Shown one piece after another: positions 1 through 8,372 of a stretch of DNA of 64,000 bases. Made by a program: the position numbers and the translations under genes. Every line of letters starts with the position of its first letter. Within the stretch, counting starts at the first letter, position 1. Under the pieces are notes generated by a model. The model worked only from the letters and a program-made list of their open reading frames with translations. It did not search any database and was not told the origin of the DNA. This stretch comes from Rhizomicrobium sp. (GTDB lineage: Bacteria > Pseudomonadota > Alphaproteobacteria > Micropepsales > Micropepsaceae), in the NCBI GenBank assembly GCA_037200385.1, contig JBBCGL010000001.1, positions 1,736,001 to 1,800,000 on the forward strand, in the 5' to 3' direction.

Positions 1-1
1 A

Positions 2-1804
2 GACGCCCGTATACGGATCATCACCCGCAAGGATCCCGAGGCGCTGGAGCTGATCCGGCACGACGCGGCCCATGTGCTCGCCATGGCGGTTCAGGACTTG
101 TATCCCGGCACCCAGGTGACCATCGGCCCGGCGATCGATGATGGCTTCTACTACGACTTCGCGCGCGCCGAGCCGTTCACACTCGACGATCTGCCGAAGA
201 TCGAAGCCAAGATGCGCGAGATCGTCAAGGCGGGGCTGCCGACCGCACGTGAAGTGTGGCCGCGCGACAAGGCGATCCAGCATTTCAAGGATATCGGCGA
301 GACCTATAAGGCGGAGCTGATCGAGAGCATTCCGTCGGACGAGGATGTCTCGATCTACTATCACGGCAACTGGCACGACCTGTGTCGTGGGCCGCATTTT
401 GCGACCACCGCACAAGTCGGCGATGCATTCAAGCTGACCAAACTCGCGGGCGCCTATTGGCGCGGCGACGCGAAGAACGCGCAGCTGCAGCGCATTTACG
501 GCACCGCCTGGCGCGACCAGAAAGAACTCGACGAATATTTGAAGCGGCTCGAGGAACAGGAAAAGCGCGATCATCGCCGCATCGGCAAGGACCTGGAACT
601 CTTCACCTTCTCGCCCGACGTCGGCGCGGGGCTGCCGCTCTGGATGCCCAATGGCATGGTGATACGGCAGGAACTGGAATTTCTCGCGACCCAGGAAGAG
701 CGGAAGGACGGCTACAAGCGCGTTTCGACTCCGGAGATCACCAAGGAGAACCTCTACATCCGGTCGCGGCATCTCGCCTATTACGGCGACGACATGTATT
801 CGCCGATCGATATCGAGGGCGAGAATTATTACCTCAAGCCCATGAACTGCCCGCATCATCACATGATCTATCTGGCGACACGCCATTCCTATCGCGAGCT
901 GCCCGTGCGGCTGGCGGAGTATGGACATTGCTATCGCTATGAAGCGTCGGGCGGGCTATCGGGCTTGATGCGGGTGCGTGGCTTTGCCCAGAACGACGCG
1001 CATATCTATTGCCGCTTCGACCAGGCCAAGGACGAGTTCCTGAAGGTCATGCGCTTGCACGCGCGCTATTACGACCTGATGGGCATCAAGGACTACTATA
1101 TGCGGTTCTCGCTGCCCGACCTGACCAAGAAGCACAACTTCGTGGACGAGCCGGAGCAGTGGAAAGCCGCCGGCCAGGTGATCCGCGACGCGATGAACGA
1201 AAGCGGCCTGCCCTATATCGAGGCGGAAGGCGAAGCCGCGTTCTACGGCCCGAAGGTCGACTTCATGATCAAATCGGTGATCGGCACCGAATACGCGATC
1301 TCGACCAATCAGCTCGATTTCATGGCGACCCAGACCTTCGGCTTGAGGTACATCGGCGAGGATGGGCAGGACCACCCGGTCTATGTCATCCATCGCGCGC
1401 CCCTGGGTTCGCATGAGCGCTTCACCGCGTTCCTGATCGAGCACTATGCCGGCAACTTTCCGACCTGGCTGGCGCCGGTCCAGGCGCGGGTCATTCCGAT
1501 CAGCGAGAAGGCGTTCGAATACGGCCACAAGGTCGTGGAGCGGATATTCCAGGCCCCTGTGGTCAACGGGACGACCGGCCTGCGCGTCGACATCGATACC
1601 TCGAATGAGCGCATGCAGAAGAAAATCCGCGATGCGCAGCTGCAGAAAATCCCCTACATGCTGGTGGTCGGCGAACGCGAGGCTGCGGAGGGCAAGGTCG
1701 CGGTTCGCCTGCGTTCCGGCAAGGATCTGGGGCCGATGCCGGTCGAAACCGTCATCGAAAGATTGAAAAAGGAGGCCGAATCCCGCGTGGATGTGGCCGA
1801 ATAG
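2..1804 (+). CDS. thrS: Threonyl-tRNA synthetase, 5' end missing
   Basis: Charges tRNA-Thr with threonine in the cytosol. About 600 codons are visible and the frame is open at the left edge, so the N-terminal TGS domain is outside the window. The fragment opens in the editing domain, with the HxxxH motif (HDAAH) near its start and the second editing motif CRGPH about 110 residues later. The class II catalytic core follows: MNCPHHH carries the zinc Cys, NDAHIYC the first zinc His and the segment around APLGSHERF the second. The C-terminal anticodon-binding domain is complete and ends in TAG. infC follows on the same strand after 171 bp, the common thrS-infC order. All key residues I looked for are present. 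Confidence 0.97.
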   Translation, partial: DARIRIITRKDPEALELIRHDAAHVLAMAVQDLYPGTQVTIGPAIDDGFYYDFARAEPFTLDDLPKIEAKMREIVKAGLPTAREVWPRDKAIQHFKDIGETYKAELIESIPSDEDVSIYYHGNWHDLCRGPHFATTAQVGDAFKLTKLAGAYWRGDAKNAQLQRIYGTAWRDQKELDEYLKRLEEQEKRDHRRIGKDLELFTFSPDVGAGLPLWMPNGMVIRQELEFLATQEERKDGYKRVSTPEITKENLYIRSRHLAYYGDDMYSPIDIEGENYYLKPMNCPHHHMIYLATRHSYRELPVRLAEYGHCYRYEASGGLSGLMRVRGFAQNDAHIYCRFDQAKDEFLKVMRLHARYYDLMGIKDYYMRFSLPDLTKKHNFVDEPEQWKAAGQVIRDAMNESGLPYIEAEGEAAFYGPKVDFMIKSVIGTEYAISTNQLDFMATQTFGLRYIGEDGQDHPVYVIHRAPLGSHERFTAFLIEHYAGNFPTWLAPVQARVIPISEKAFEYGHKVVERIFQAPVVNGTTGLRVDIDTSNERMQKKIRDAQLQKIPYMLVVGEREAAEGKVAVRLRSGKDLGPMPVETVIERLKKEAESRVDVAE

Positions 1805-1902
1805 CCCTTGCGCAAACGGATTTGGCTCCTATTCTTAACACGTCAACGCCGCCCGCTTGGCGCGCCACGAGGACACACGCCCACGCCCCAGGAATCGGAC
1901 AT

Positions 1903-1940
1903 CGTTTCGCGAGGCTGACAGGCAAGGTTCTCGCGAAATG
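1903..1940 (+). promoter_or_regulatory. Stem-loop in the infC leader
   Basis: TTTCGCGAG (1905-1913) is the exact reverse complement of CTCGCGAAA (1930-1938). The stem extends outward by a G-U and a C-G pair to 1903/1940, and the loop is 16 nt. It lies between the thrS stop and the infC ribosome binding site. No T-run follows it, so it is more likely an RNA processing or control structure than an intrinsic terminator. Function is inferred from position only. Confidence 0.5.
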
Positions 1941-1975
1941 CGTTTCCGCGCGGGCTCACCACAGGAGAGAAAGTC

Positions 1976-2521
1976 ATAGTTCCCAGACGTTTCCAGCAGC
2001 CCGACAAGGTACCAGCCAAGGACGGGCCCAGAATCAACGACGAGATTTTCTCGCGCACGATCCTTTTGATCGGAGACGACGGCCATAAGTATGGCGAGAT
2101 CGGCATCGACGAAGGGCGCGCGATCGCCGAGGAGAAGGGCTTCGACCTGGTCGAGGTATCGCCCGAGGCCAAGCCGCCCGTGGTCAAGCTGATGGACTAC
2201 GGCAAATACAAATACGAGCAGCAGAAAAAAGCGGCCGAGGCGCGCAAGAAGCAGAAGGTCATCGAGATCAAGGAGATCAAGATGCGCCCGACCATCGACG
2301 ACCACGACTACGACACCAAGATGAAGCAGATGCGGCGCTTCTTCGACGAGGGTGACAAGGTCAAGGTCACCTTGCGCTTCCGCGGCCGCGAGATGGCGCA
2401 CCAGAATCTCGGCATGGACCTGCTGAACCGCGTCCACAAGGACGTCGAGCCGGTCGCCAAGATGGAGCAGTGGCCGAAGATGGAAGGCCGCCAGATGATG
2501 ATGGTCCTGGCGCCGCGATAG
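1976..2521 (+). CDS. infC: Translation initiation factor IF-3 with an AUA start codon
   Basis: IF-3 binds the 30S subunit, prevents premature joining of subunits and proofreads start-codon selection. The frame encodes 181 residues, the usual length. The N-terminal domain carries the conserved GPRIND and LIGDDG..G elements, followed by the Lys-rich linker and the C-terminal domain ending in MMMVLAPR. The first in-frame ATG (2066) would remove the first 30 residues, including GPRIND. Between the in-frame TGA at 1916-1918 and that motif there is no ATG, GTG or TTG in frame. ATA at 1976-1978 lies 8 nt after AGGAG (1963-1967), so I take it as the start. IF-3 genes are known for rare AUU-type starts that allow autoregulation. 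Downstream is a terminator, and rpmI/rplT do not follow. Confidence 0.93.
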   Translation: MVPRRFQQPDKVPAKDGPRINDEIFSRTILLIGDDGHKYGEIGIDEGRAIAEEKGFDLVEVSPEAKPPVVKLMDYGKYKYEQQKKAAEARKKQKVIEIKEIKMRPTIDDHDYDTKMKQMRRFFDEGDKVKVTLRFRGREMAHQNLGMDLLNRVHKDVEPVAKMEQWPKMEGRQMMMVLAPR

Positions 2522-2547
2522 ATGTCTTGCGACCGGCGATAGCATCG

Positions 2548-2579
2548 GGCGCCGACGGCGATCGCTGTCGGCGCCTTTT
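2548..2579 (+). terminator. Rho-independent terminator after infC
   Basis: GGCGCCGAC (2548-2556) pairs perfectly with GTCGGCGCC (2567-2575), and TTTT follows at once. It lies 27 bp after the infC stop and closes the thrS-infC unit. Confidence 0.85.
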
Positions 2580-2611
2580 GCTTATGGTACGGAAAGCGCC
2601 GTGAAAGCTGG

Positions 2612-3205
2612 TCAGTAGCGATACGCGACGGGCATAACTGCGGTCCGCGGCATCGCCATCGGTGCAACAGGCATATGGCGCGCCAGCAGGGTCTGCGGCA
2701 CGCCGCTGATCATCTTGTAGGCTACCCGACCGTTTTCAACGACCAGCGTCACTTCCGGTATATGACCGGCGGCATTGGCCGCGCCGAAGCCGAGCGAGGC
2801 CAGCATGTTCCCCTTGCCGGGTTCCAGGTCGGCGGACTTGAAGACATAGGCCGTGCAGTGGTCGCGCGCTTCGATGCAGTCCTGCAGCGCCTCGTCCAGA
2901 CGATCGAATTTCGTGGAGTCGCCTGTCATGAAGCGTTCCATCACGCCGAGATAGGAAAGCACTTCCACATTCGGCGTGGCGGAATCGAAACCGAGACCGC
3001 CGAGTTGAGAGGCGCGGGTCTCGCCCGGCTGAACCCGAGCATAAGCTTCGGCAAGATCCTTGAGCGATTTGATGCTGTTGGCGGGTGAATCCGCTTGCCG
3101 CGGCAGCAGCGTGAGGGTGCCGCATCCGACCAGCGCCAGAGCCACCACGGCAATTGCAATCGAAGCGGCATAGCGGATAGAGCCGCTGGCCTGTCCCACG
3201 CCCAT
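2612..3205 (-). CDS. Putative lipoprotein, function unknown
   Basis: A 197-residue protein. The chosen ATG (3205) has a GGGGT ribosome binding site and starts directly before a typical signal: a hydrophobic stretch (IAIAVVALALVGC) ending in a lipobox Cys, so an envelope lipoprotein is expected. The frame stays open upstream, but that extension has no coding character. The mature part is soluble, has two Cys spaced as in CIEARDHC that could form a disulphide, and ends in an Ala/Met/Pro-rich tail. I recognise no family with certainty. It lies downstream of the dehydratase gene on the same strand (97 bp gap) and converges with infC. Confidence 0.75.
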   Translation of the reverse strand: MGVGQASGSIRYAASIAIAVVALALVGCGTLTLLPRQADSPANSIKSLKDLAEAYARVQPGETRASQLGGLGFDSATPNVEVLSYLGVMERFMTGDSTKFDRLDEALQDCIEARDHCTAYVFKSADLEPGKGNMLASLGFGAANAAGHIPEVTLVVENGRVAYKMISGVPQTLLARHMPVAPMAMPRTAVMPVAYRY

Positions 3206-3302
3206 AATTACCCCAACGCCCGACTTCTTATGGTTGCCCAATCCTAAACAGGTTGTTGTGGATAAGGGAAGCTCAAGAAGAAAGCATGGTAAGCGAATGC
3301 GA

Positions 3303-4295
3303 TTACGGATTGGTGACTGCCGCGCAGCAGCGCGCCAGGGTTGCAGGATCGCAATTACCACCCGTCAGGACCAGCGCGATCGCCTTGTTTTCCGTGGCGA
3401 TTTTGCCCGCCAGCAGGGCTGCGAGGGCGGCTGCGCCGCCCGGTTCGACGACCAATTTGAGGCGCTGCGCGGCGAAACTCACGGCTTTTTCGAGCTCGCC
3501 GTCGCTCACGGTAAGGATTTCCGGCGCCAGGATTTTTGCGAGGGCGAAGGGGATGTGCCCGGGCGCCGGCGCCATCAGGGCGTCCGCGAGGGACAGGGCG
3601 CCGCCCGGCGCGAAGGTTCGGCGGCCCGCTGCCAGGGACAGACGCATCCCGTCGAAACGTTCGGGTTCTATGCCGATCACCTTGGTCCCCGGGCTTGCTC
3701 CGGAGAGGGCGAGCGCAACGCCGGTGAGGAGTCCCGCGCCGCCGCAAGGCGCGACGACCGCATCGAGAGCGATGCCAAGAGCCTTGGCGTCCGCCGCGAT
3801 CTCCAAGCCTATAGTTCCCTGTCCTGCTATGACCATGGCGTTGTCGAACGGCTGGATCAGGGTGGCGCCGGTGCGGCCGACGATCTCGCGAGCGATGGCT
3901 TCGCGGTCGTCGGTGCGGCGATCGTAGAACACGACATCGGCGCCGAGGCGGCGTGTGCCGGCGATCTTCGCGGCCGGAGCATCCTTGGGCATGACAATCG
4001 TGGCAGGCATGCCGAAGAGGGCAGCGGCCGCCGCGACACCCTGTGCGTGGTTGCCCGAAGAAAATGCGATGACGCCGTTGCCGCGGCGTTCTTCCGGGAT
4101 CTGGAGCGCCGCATTCACGGCGCCGCGGAACTTGAAGGAGCCGGTGCGCTGGAAAATCTCGGGCTTGAGGAACACGCGGCCACCGGTACGGGCATTCAGT
4201 TCAGCGTTCTCGAGCAGGGGCGTGCGGACCGCATGGGGTGCGATGCGGACTGCGGCCGCTTCGACGTCGGCGAAGGTGGGGACTGCGATGGACAT
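3303..4295 (-). CDS. Threonine/serine dehydratase or serine racemase-like PLP enzyme
   Basis: Fold-type II PLP enzyme of 330 residues. GSFKFRGA near residue 55 holds the Lys that binds PLP, SSGNHAQG near residue 80 is the substrate/phosphate loop, and CGGAGLL near residue 187 is the Gly-rich phosphate-binding loop. Members deaminate Thr or Ser to 2-oxo acids or racemise Ser/Asp. There is no C-terminal ACT domain, so it resembles the short catabolic or racemase type rather than feedback-regulated IlvA. Substrate cannot be decided here. The gene is divergent from corA; the 220 bp between them should carry both promoters. Confidence 0.88.
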   Translation of the reverse strand: MSIAVPTFADVEAAAVRIAPHAVRTPLLENAELNARTGGRVFLKPEIFQRTGSFKFRGAVNAALQIPEERRGNGVIAFSSGNHAQGVAAAAALFGMPATIVMPKDAPAAKIAGTRRLGADVVFYDRRTDDREAIAREIVGRTGATLIQPFDNAMVIAGQGTIGLEIAADAKALGIALDAVVAPCGGAGLLTGVALALSGASPGTKVIGIEPERFDGMRLSLAAGRRTFAPGGALSLADALMAPAPGHIPFALAKILAPEILTVSDGELEKAVSFAAQRLKLVVEPGGAAALAALLAGKIATENKAIALVLTGGNCDPATLARCCAAVTNP

Positions 4296-4515
4296 GGCGG
4301 GCCGCTGGACGACTCCGGCGCGATCCTAGAACGGATTCCTGCGGGCGGCGGCATGCATGCCGGGTCTGGCGAATCATGGCTGGACGCATATCGCCGCATA
4401 GCAGGCCGGAAGGGGTTGGCACCGTTCGCGAGCCCGGCTTATGGTCCGGCCGTGTCCGGGCCCGGGGGCGGCGGATACAAGCCTTTAATCCGATTTGCGC
4501 GACGCGAGACTTCGC

Positions 4516-5490
4516 ATGCTGAAGATCTATCAGCAGCAGAATGGCGGCCTGAAAGGCATGAACCTTTCGGAGGCCGATCCGATTCCGCCCGATGCCGTGT
4601 GGCTCGACCTGATCAGCCCGACCAATGAGGAGCGGCGCAAGGTCAATGCCATGCTCGGCATGGAGATGCCGACCCGCGCCGACATGGAGGAGATCGAAGT
4701 CTCCAGCCGGCTCTACCAGGAGGACGGCGGCATCTTCCTGACCGCGCTGATCCTGTCGAACATGGAGACCGACCAGCCGTTCGCGGACGTGGTGAGCTTC
4801 GTGCTGAGCCAGGACAAGCTGGCGACCGTACGTTACATCGATCCGCAGCCCTTCAAGACCTTCGCGGCGCGCTGCGAGCGCGGCAGTGCGACGCCGCAGC
4901 GGGCCGAAATGGTGCTGATGGGGCTGCTCGACGTGATCATCGACCGCATGGCCGACGTGCTGGAGCGTGCCGGGGCGGAGATCGAGACCCTCTCGCGCGA
5001 GATCTTCCAGCCGCACGAAGGCACCGTGATGCAATCCAAGGACTTCCAGAACGTCCTGCGCCGGCTGGGCCGCAAGCACGACCTGACGGGCAAGATGCGC
5101 GAGAGTCTCTTGTCGATCAGCCGCGTGCTCTCCTTCCTCACACCGGCGATGGAGGGAAAGCCGAACAAGGAGGTGCGGACGCACATCAAGACGCTGACGC
5201 GCGACGTCCAGTCGCTGCAGGACCACACCGGATTCCTCGGCGGCAAGCTCAACTACCTGCTGGACGCGACGCTCGGGCTGATCAATATCGACCAGAACAA
5301 CATCATCAAGATCATGTCGGTCGCGGCGATCGTGTTCCTGCCGCCGACCCTGTTCGCCTCGATCTGGGGAATGAACTTCCAGAACATGCCGGAGCTGCAT
5401 ACCGCCTGGGGCTATCCCGTCGCGCTGGTCATGATCGTCATATCCGGCATTCTGCCTTATGTGTGGTTCAAGCGCCGCGGCTGGCTATAG
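4516..5490 (+). CDS. corA: CorA-family magnesium/divalent cation channel
   Basis: Inner-membrane pentameric Mg2+ (Co2+, Ni2+) channel family, 324 residues. The long N-terminal part is the cytosolic funnel with extended helices. Two membrane segments lie at the C-terminus: the first ends in the family signature GMNF (WGMNFQNMPEL) and the second precedes the basic tail WFKRRGWL. I start at ATG 4516, seven codons inside a slightly longer frame, because MLKIY matches the expected N-terminus. An EamA transporter gene starts 9 bp after the stop, so the two are probably cotranscribed. Confidence 0.92.
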   Translation: MLKIYQQQNGGLKGMNLSEADPIPPDAVWLDLISPTNEERRKVNAMLGMEMPTRADMEEIEVSSRLYQEDGGIFLTALILSNMETDQPFADVVSFVLSQDKLATVRYIDPQPFKTFAARCERGSATPQRAEMVLMGLLDVIIDRMADVLERAGAEIETLSREIFQPHEGTVMQSKDFQNVLRRLGRKHDLTGKMRESLLSISRVLSFLTPAMEGKPNKEVRTHIKTLTRDVQSLQDHTGFLGGKLNYLLDATLGLINIDQNNIIKIMSVAAIVFLPPTLFASIWGMNFQNMPELHTAWGYPVALVMIVISGILPYVWFKRRGWL

Positions 5491-5499
5491 TCGGGCGCT

Positions 5500-6405
5500 A
5501 TGCAGCATTCCTCCCGCGGCATCGCGCTGAAGCTCGGCGCCACGCTCGCTTTCGCCCTGCAATATGTCGGCATCAAGCTGGCCGGCAACGTGCCGGTCGG
5601 CGAGATCGTGTTCTTCCGCGCCTTCTTCGCGCTGATCCCGCTCTTCCTCCTGGCGACCCGGACCGTGGGACTGAAAGCGGCGGTGCATACGGCGCGGCCG
5701 GGATTGCATATCGTGCGCGGGGCGGTGGGCGCGACGGGGATGTTCCTGAACTTCGCGGCGCTCGAGCGTCTGCCCCTGGCCGACATCACGGCGTTCGGCT
5801 TCGTGCAGCCGATCTTCGCGGTGGTGCTGGCGGCGCTGGTGCTGAAGGAGACCGTAGGGCCGCATCGCGGCGCCGCAGTGGTGATCGGTTTCGCCGGAAT
5901 CCTCCTGATGATCGAGCCGCATGGCGGGCTGTTCGCCATCGCGGGCCACGGGCTGTCGGGCGGCGCGCTGCTGGCCCTGACGGGCGCGTTCTGCTCGGCC
6001 TTCGTGGTGATCTATATCCGCCAGATGAGCGCCAGCGAGAAGAGCGAGACCATCGTATTCTGGTTCATGTCGTTCTGCGCGGTGGTCGGCGCGGCGACCA
6101 TGCTGTGGTGGCGGGTGCCGCTGCGCTGGGACCAGGCAGGCTGGCTGGTCGCGGCGGGGATCGCGGGCGGGGTGGGACAGATCGCCATGACCTTTTCCTA
6201 TCGCTATGCCGAGCCGTCGCTGCTGGCGCCGTTCGACTACATCGGAATGATCTGGGCGGTGGCCTTCGGCTATCTGATCTTCGCCGAAGTGCCGGCGCTT
6301 CCGGTGATCGCGGGCGCCGCGGTGGTGACGGCCGCCGGCGCGTTCATCGCCTGGCGCGAGCATCGGCTGGGACGCGAGCTGGCGAGCCGGGTCGAAGCGA
6401 TATAG
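5500..6405 (+). CDS. EamA/DMT-superfamily transporter
   Basis: A 301-residue inner-membrane protein with about ten hydrophobic helices arranged as two EamA repeats of five. The first repeat begins after residue 10 (ATLAFALQYVGIKL) and includes the short loop EIVFFRAFFALIP; the second contains GALLALTGAFCSAFVVIYIRQM and ends with a basic tail. Members export metabolites such as amino acids or nucleosides, or import S-adenosylmethionine; the substrate here is unknown. It starts 9 bp after corA on the same strand. Its stop is 5 bp from a terminator that points the other way. Confidence 0.9.
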   Translation: MQHSSRGIALKLGATLAFALQYVGIKLAGNVPVGEIVFFRAFFALIPLFLLATRTVGLKAAVHTARPGLHIVRGAVGATGMFLNFAALERLPLADITAFGFVQPIFAVVLAALVLKETVGPHRGAAVVIGFAGILLMIEPHGGLFAIAGHGLSGGALLALTGAFCSAFVVIYIRQMSASEKSETIVFWFMSFCAVVGAATMLWWRVPLRWDQAGWLVAAGIAGGVGQIAMTFSYRYAEPSLLAPFDYIGMIWAVAFGYLIFAEVPALPVIAGAAVVTAAGAFIAWREHRLGRELASRVEAI

Positions 6406-6410
6406 CCGCG

Positions 6411-6443
6411 AAAAAAAGGGCGGAGTCGTTGCCGTCTCCGCCC
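6411..6443 (-). terminator. Intrinsic terminator for a minus-strand transcript
   Basis: GGGCGGAG (6418-6425) and CTCCGCCC (6436-6443) form an 8-bp stem. On the minus strand it is followed by seven T (A7 at 6411-6417 on plus). It therefore ends a transcript coming from about 6660, not the EamA gene. Confidence 0.75.
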
Positions 6444-6448
6444 CTGAT

Positions 6449-6628
6449 CTACCCGCGCCGCAGCCAGCGGTCGGCCGCATCCGGCCGGCCGACAGGCACT
6501 CCTCGCTTCGAACCCACGGTCCCCTGCGTCCTGCTCCGCGCTGCCAGACCCTCGCATAGCGAGGCGGGAACCGCTCGGCGTCCGCGCGGGCGAGCACGAG
6601 CGCGCGCCCCCGACCTGTATGTGCCCAT
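6449..6628 (-). other. Small transcription unit: Arg-rich 59-codon frame or ncRNA
   Basis: Immediately upstream of the minus-strand terminator lies a 59-codon frame (ATG at 6628, TAG at 6449-6451, only 5 bp from the terminator stem). The predicted peptide is very Arg/Ala/Gly-rich and matches nothing I know. A GGGGTG lies 4 nt before the ATG. Just upstream a strong AGGAGG (6651-6656) precedes the two-codon frame ATG-AAC-TAA (6640-6648). The terminator shows that something is transcribed here; whether it is an sRNA or a small protein with a leader micro-ORF is open. I looked for 4.5S RNA, tmRNA and RNase P signatures and found none. Confidence 0.35.
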
Positions 6629-6697
6629 GCTGCACCCCGTTAGTTCATAGCCTCCTCGGACCTTTATCGTGAGCAGTATAAGGCCGGTTTTCCGGTG

Positions 6698-6716
6698 TTG
6701 GATAACATTTATCCAA
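6698..6716. promoter_or_regulatory. Operator-like dyad TTGGATAA-N3-TTATCCAA
   Basis: Perfect 8-bp inverted repeat with a 3-bp spacer in an AT-richer stretch between the small minus-strand unit and the carbonic anhydrase gene. A second small palindrome, CCGGTTTTCCGG, sits at 6684-6695. The position suits a regulator binding site for one or both divergent units. The rest of 6629-6878 shows no gene. Confidence 0.4.
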
Positions 6717-6878
6717 GACTAATAAAATCAACGCGCTAGATAGAATCCGACACGACTTATCCCCGTCCGGATTTTCGCGATGCAATTACTTCCGGTTACT
6801 CGCCGCAGGTCGCGTCCCGAGGCATACTGCAACCCGAGTCGCGGCGTCTACGTGACGACAGTGGACTTGGAGATTCCC

Positions 6879-7589
6879 ATGCATCGCAGAATTGTGGCGG
6901 GCGGCTTCGCGGCCGTCCTTGCCGTCGCGTTCTCCGGCCTCGTCGCCCTGGGCCAAGCCCCGGCCGGCCAGCCCCTCGGCGACCAGCAATCGCCGATCGT
7001 GATCACCGGCGCCATTCCGGCGCATATCCAACCGCTGCAGATCCGCTATCCGCGCGGGCTGGCGGAGTTCGACGTCTACAATGACGGCCATACGATCAAG
7101 GTCGCACCGCTGCGCGTCACCTACGAGACGATGTATGACGGCAAGACCTACAAATTGTCCGAATTCCATTTTCACCATCCTGCCGAACACCAGGTGGCCA
7201 ACGCGCCGCCGCCTGCACCGCAGATGGAGGTGCATTTCGTCAACAAGAACGCGGACGGCACCGCGGTGGTCTTCGGCGTGTTCGTCGATGCCGGCGGGCA
7301 AAATCCCGCCTTCGCAACGGTCATGCGGGCGGCGCCGCTCCAGCCCGGCGTCCATGTGGTGGTCCACATCGACCCCAGCGAGCTGCTGCCGGCGGATCAT
7401 CATTACTGGATGTATATGGGCTCGCTCACGACGCCGGACTACGACCAGGTCGTGCGCTGGATCGTGCTCAAGCACCATGTGCGGGTCGACCAGCCAAGCA
7501 TCGACAAATTCGCGAGCATCTTCCCGAACGATGCCCGGGAGGTGCAGGACCTGAACCGGCGGTTCATCCTGGAGGGACCGGCACATTGA
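6879..7589 (+). CDS. Alpha-type carbonic anhydrase, periplasmic
   Basis: Zinc enzyme interconverting CO2 and bicarbonate. The 236-residue product starts with a signal peptide (MHRRIVAGG.. to about residue 27). The mature part has the family marks: QQSPIVI near the N-terminus, FHFHHPAEH with two zinc His plus the gate-keeping Glu region, MEVHFVN with the third His, and the late motif YMGSLTTP. The ATG at 6879 follows GGAG and opens directly into the signal peptide; an upstream in-frame ATG (6780) would add 33 residues without signal character. The gene converges with the Cys-rich protein gene across a palindromic repeat. Confidence 0.93.
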   Translation: MHRRIVAGGFAAVLAVAFSGLVALGQAPAGQPLGDQQSPIVITGAIPAHIQPLQIRYPRGLAEFDVYNDGHTIKVAPLRVTYETMYDGKTYKLSEFHFHHPAEHQVANAPPPAPQMEVHFVNKNADGTAVVFGVFVDAGGQNPAFATVMRAAPLQPGVHVVVHIDPSELLPADHHYWMYMGSLTTPDYDQVVRWIVLKHHVRVDQPSIDKFASIFPNDAREVQDLNRRFILEGPAH

Positions 7590-7623
7590 AAGACGTCATC
7601 CGGAGTGCCGACGCGTCGCGTTT

Positions 7624-7750
7624 CCTCCCCCGTGTTTACGGGGGAGGTGGCGCGCCGCGCAGCGGCGCGACGGAGGGGGGCAGCGCCGTGCCGGCCCCCT
7701 CCACCAATCGCTTCGCGATTGGTCCCCCTCCCCCGTAACAACGGGGGAGG
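7624..7750. repeat. Palindromic intergenic repeat, copy 1
   Basis: Each end is itself a hairpin: CCTCCCCCGT-gttt-ACGGGGGAGG (7624-7647) and CCTCCCCCGT-aaca-ACGGGGGAGG (7727-7750). The middle holds further GC-rich inverted segments, including AATCGCTTCGCGATT. It fills the gap between two convergent genes and could terminate both. Copy 2 at 10353-10500 has the same build and shares the core GGGGGGCAGC. Confidence 0.8.
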
Positions 7751-7757
7751 AAAAATC

Positions 7758-8372
7758 TTACGCGAAGCTCTTGGCGGCGCCTTCTTGTTGCGTCGCGCGG
7801 CAAAGATTATCCAGCTCGGCGACGAACTCTTCGCCGAAATAGTACCTGAGCTCGTCCCGCGCCCCTTCATACACCGTGGGACCGGCGCCGGCGCAGGCCA
7901 GGCTCTTGTCGTGGACTTCGCTGCTCGCCACCAGGACGCCATAGTCGAAGGTGGTGGGGAACAGCGTGCTCACCATGGGCTTGAGCTCGTGATAGTCGAT
8001 GCCCTTCTCCAGCGCATAGCCATGGATGGCGCAGCCGCGGCCCTGCGGACTGCGGAAGACGCAGCGGCCGCCCTTCTCCTGCGTGCGAACATAGCGGCCG
8101 GTGGGGAATTCCGGATCTTCGACGATGTCGGCGGTGAACCATTCGCTGCGCGGCACGGCGATGCGGGCGGCAAAGTCTTCGCCCAGCGCGGCGAGGCGCA
8201 TGACGTTGCCCAGGTCGATGTCCACGCCATAGGAGCAGCACTGGTCGTCGCAGAAGGCGCAGTCCATGCAGCGCGCGAAATAGCGCAAGGCGAAGATGTC
8301 GGTATCCACCGAATGGATCACCGGCGCGCCCTGCACGCAGACATAGTCGCGGGCGAGCCGGACGACGGCCAT
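7758..8372 (-). CDS. Cys-rich protein, YkgJ-like metal-binding fold suspected
   Basis: A 204-residue soluble protein with ten Cys: 12, 35, 38, 41, 45, 46, 104, 114, 160 and 191. The cluster CMDCAFCDDQCC recalls the zinc- or iron-chelating YkgJ-type domain, where such Cys bind a metal or Fe-S cluster; this assignment is from memory and only moderate. It is the last gene of the minus-strand kamA / ATP-grasp / ATP-grasp operon: its ATG overlaps the TGA of the preceding ligase by 1 nt (TGATG), so translation is coupled. A role as redox or metal partner of the pathway is inference. Confidence 0.7.
   Translation of the reverse strand: MAVVRLARDYVCVQGAPVIHSVDTDIFALRYFARCMDCAFCDDQCCSYGVDIDLGNVMRLAALGEDFAARIAVPRSEWFTADIVEDPEFPTGRYVRTQEKGGRCVFRSPQGRGCAIHGYALEKGIDYHELKPMVSTLFPTTFDYGVLVASSEVHDKSLACAGAGPTVYEGARDELRYYFGEEFVAELDNLCRATQQEGAAKSFA

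Noticed and set aside
2675-4628. Plus-strand frames opposite the lipoprotein and dehydratase genes
   Set aside because: The minus-strand products have clear motifs (lipobox; PLP Lys and Gly loop), and the plus frames have none.
6411-6660. tmRNA, RNase P RNA or 4.5S RNA on the minus strand
   Set aside because: A GGGTTCGAA-like string and a terminator drew attention, but the T-stem does not pair and none of the conserved cores of these RNAs is present.
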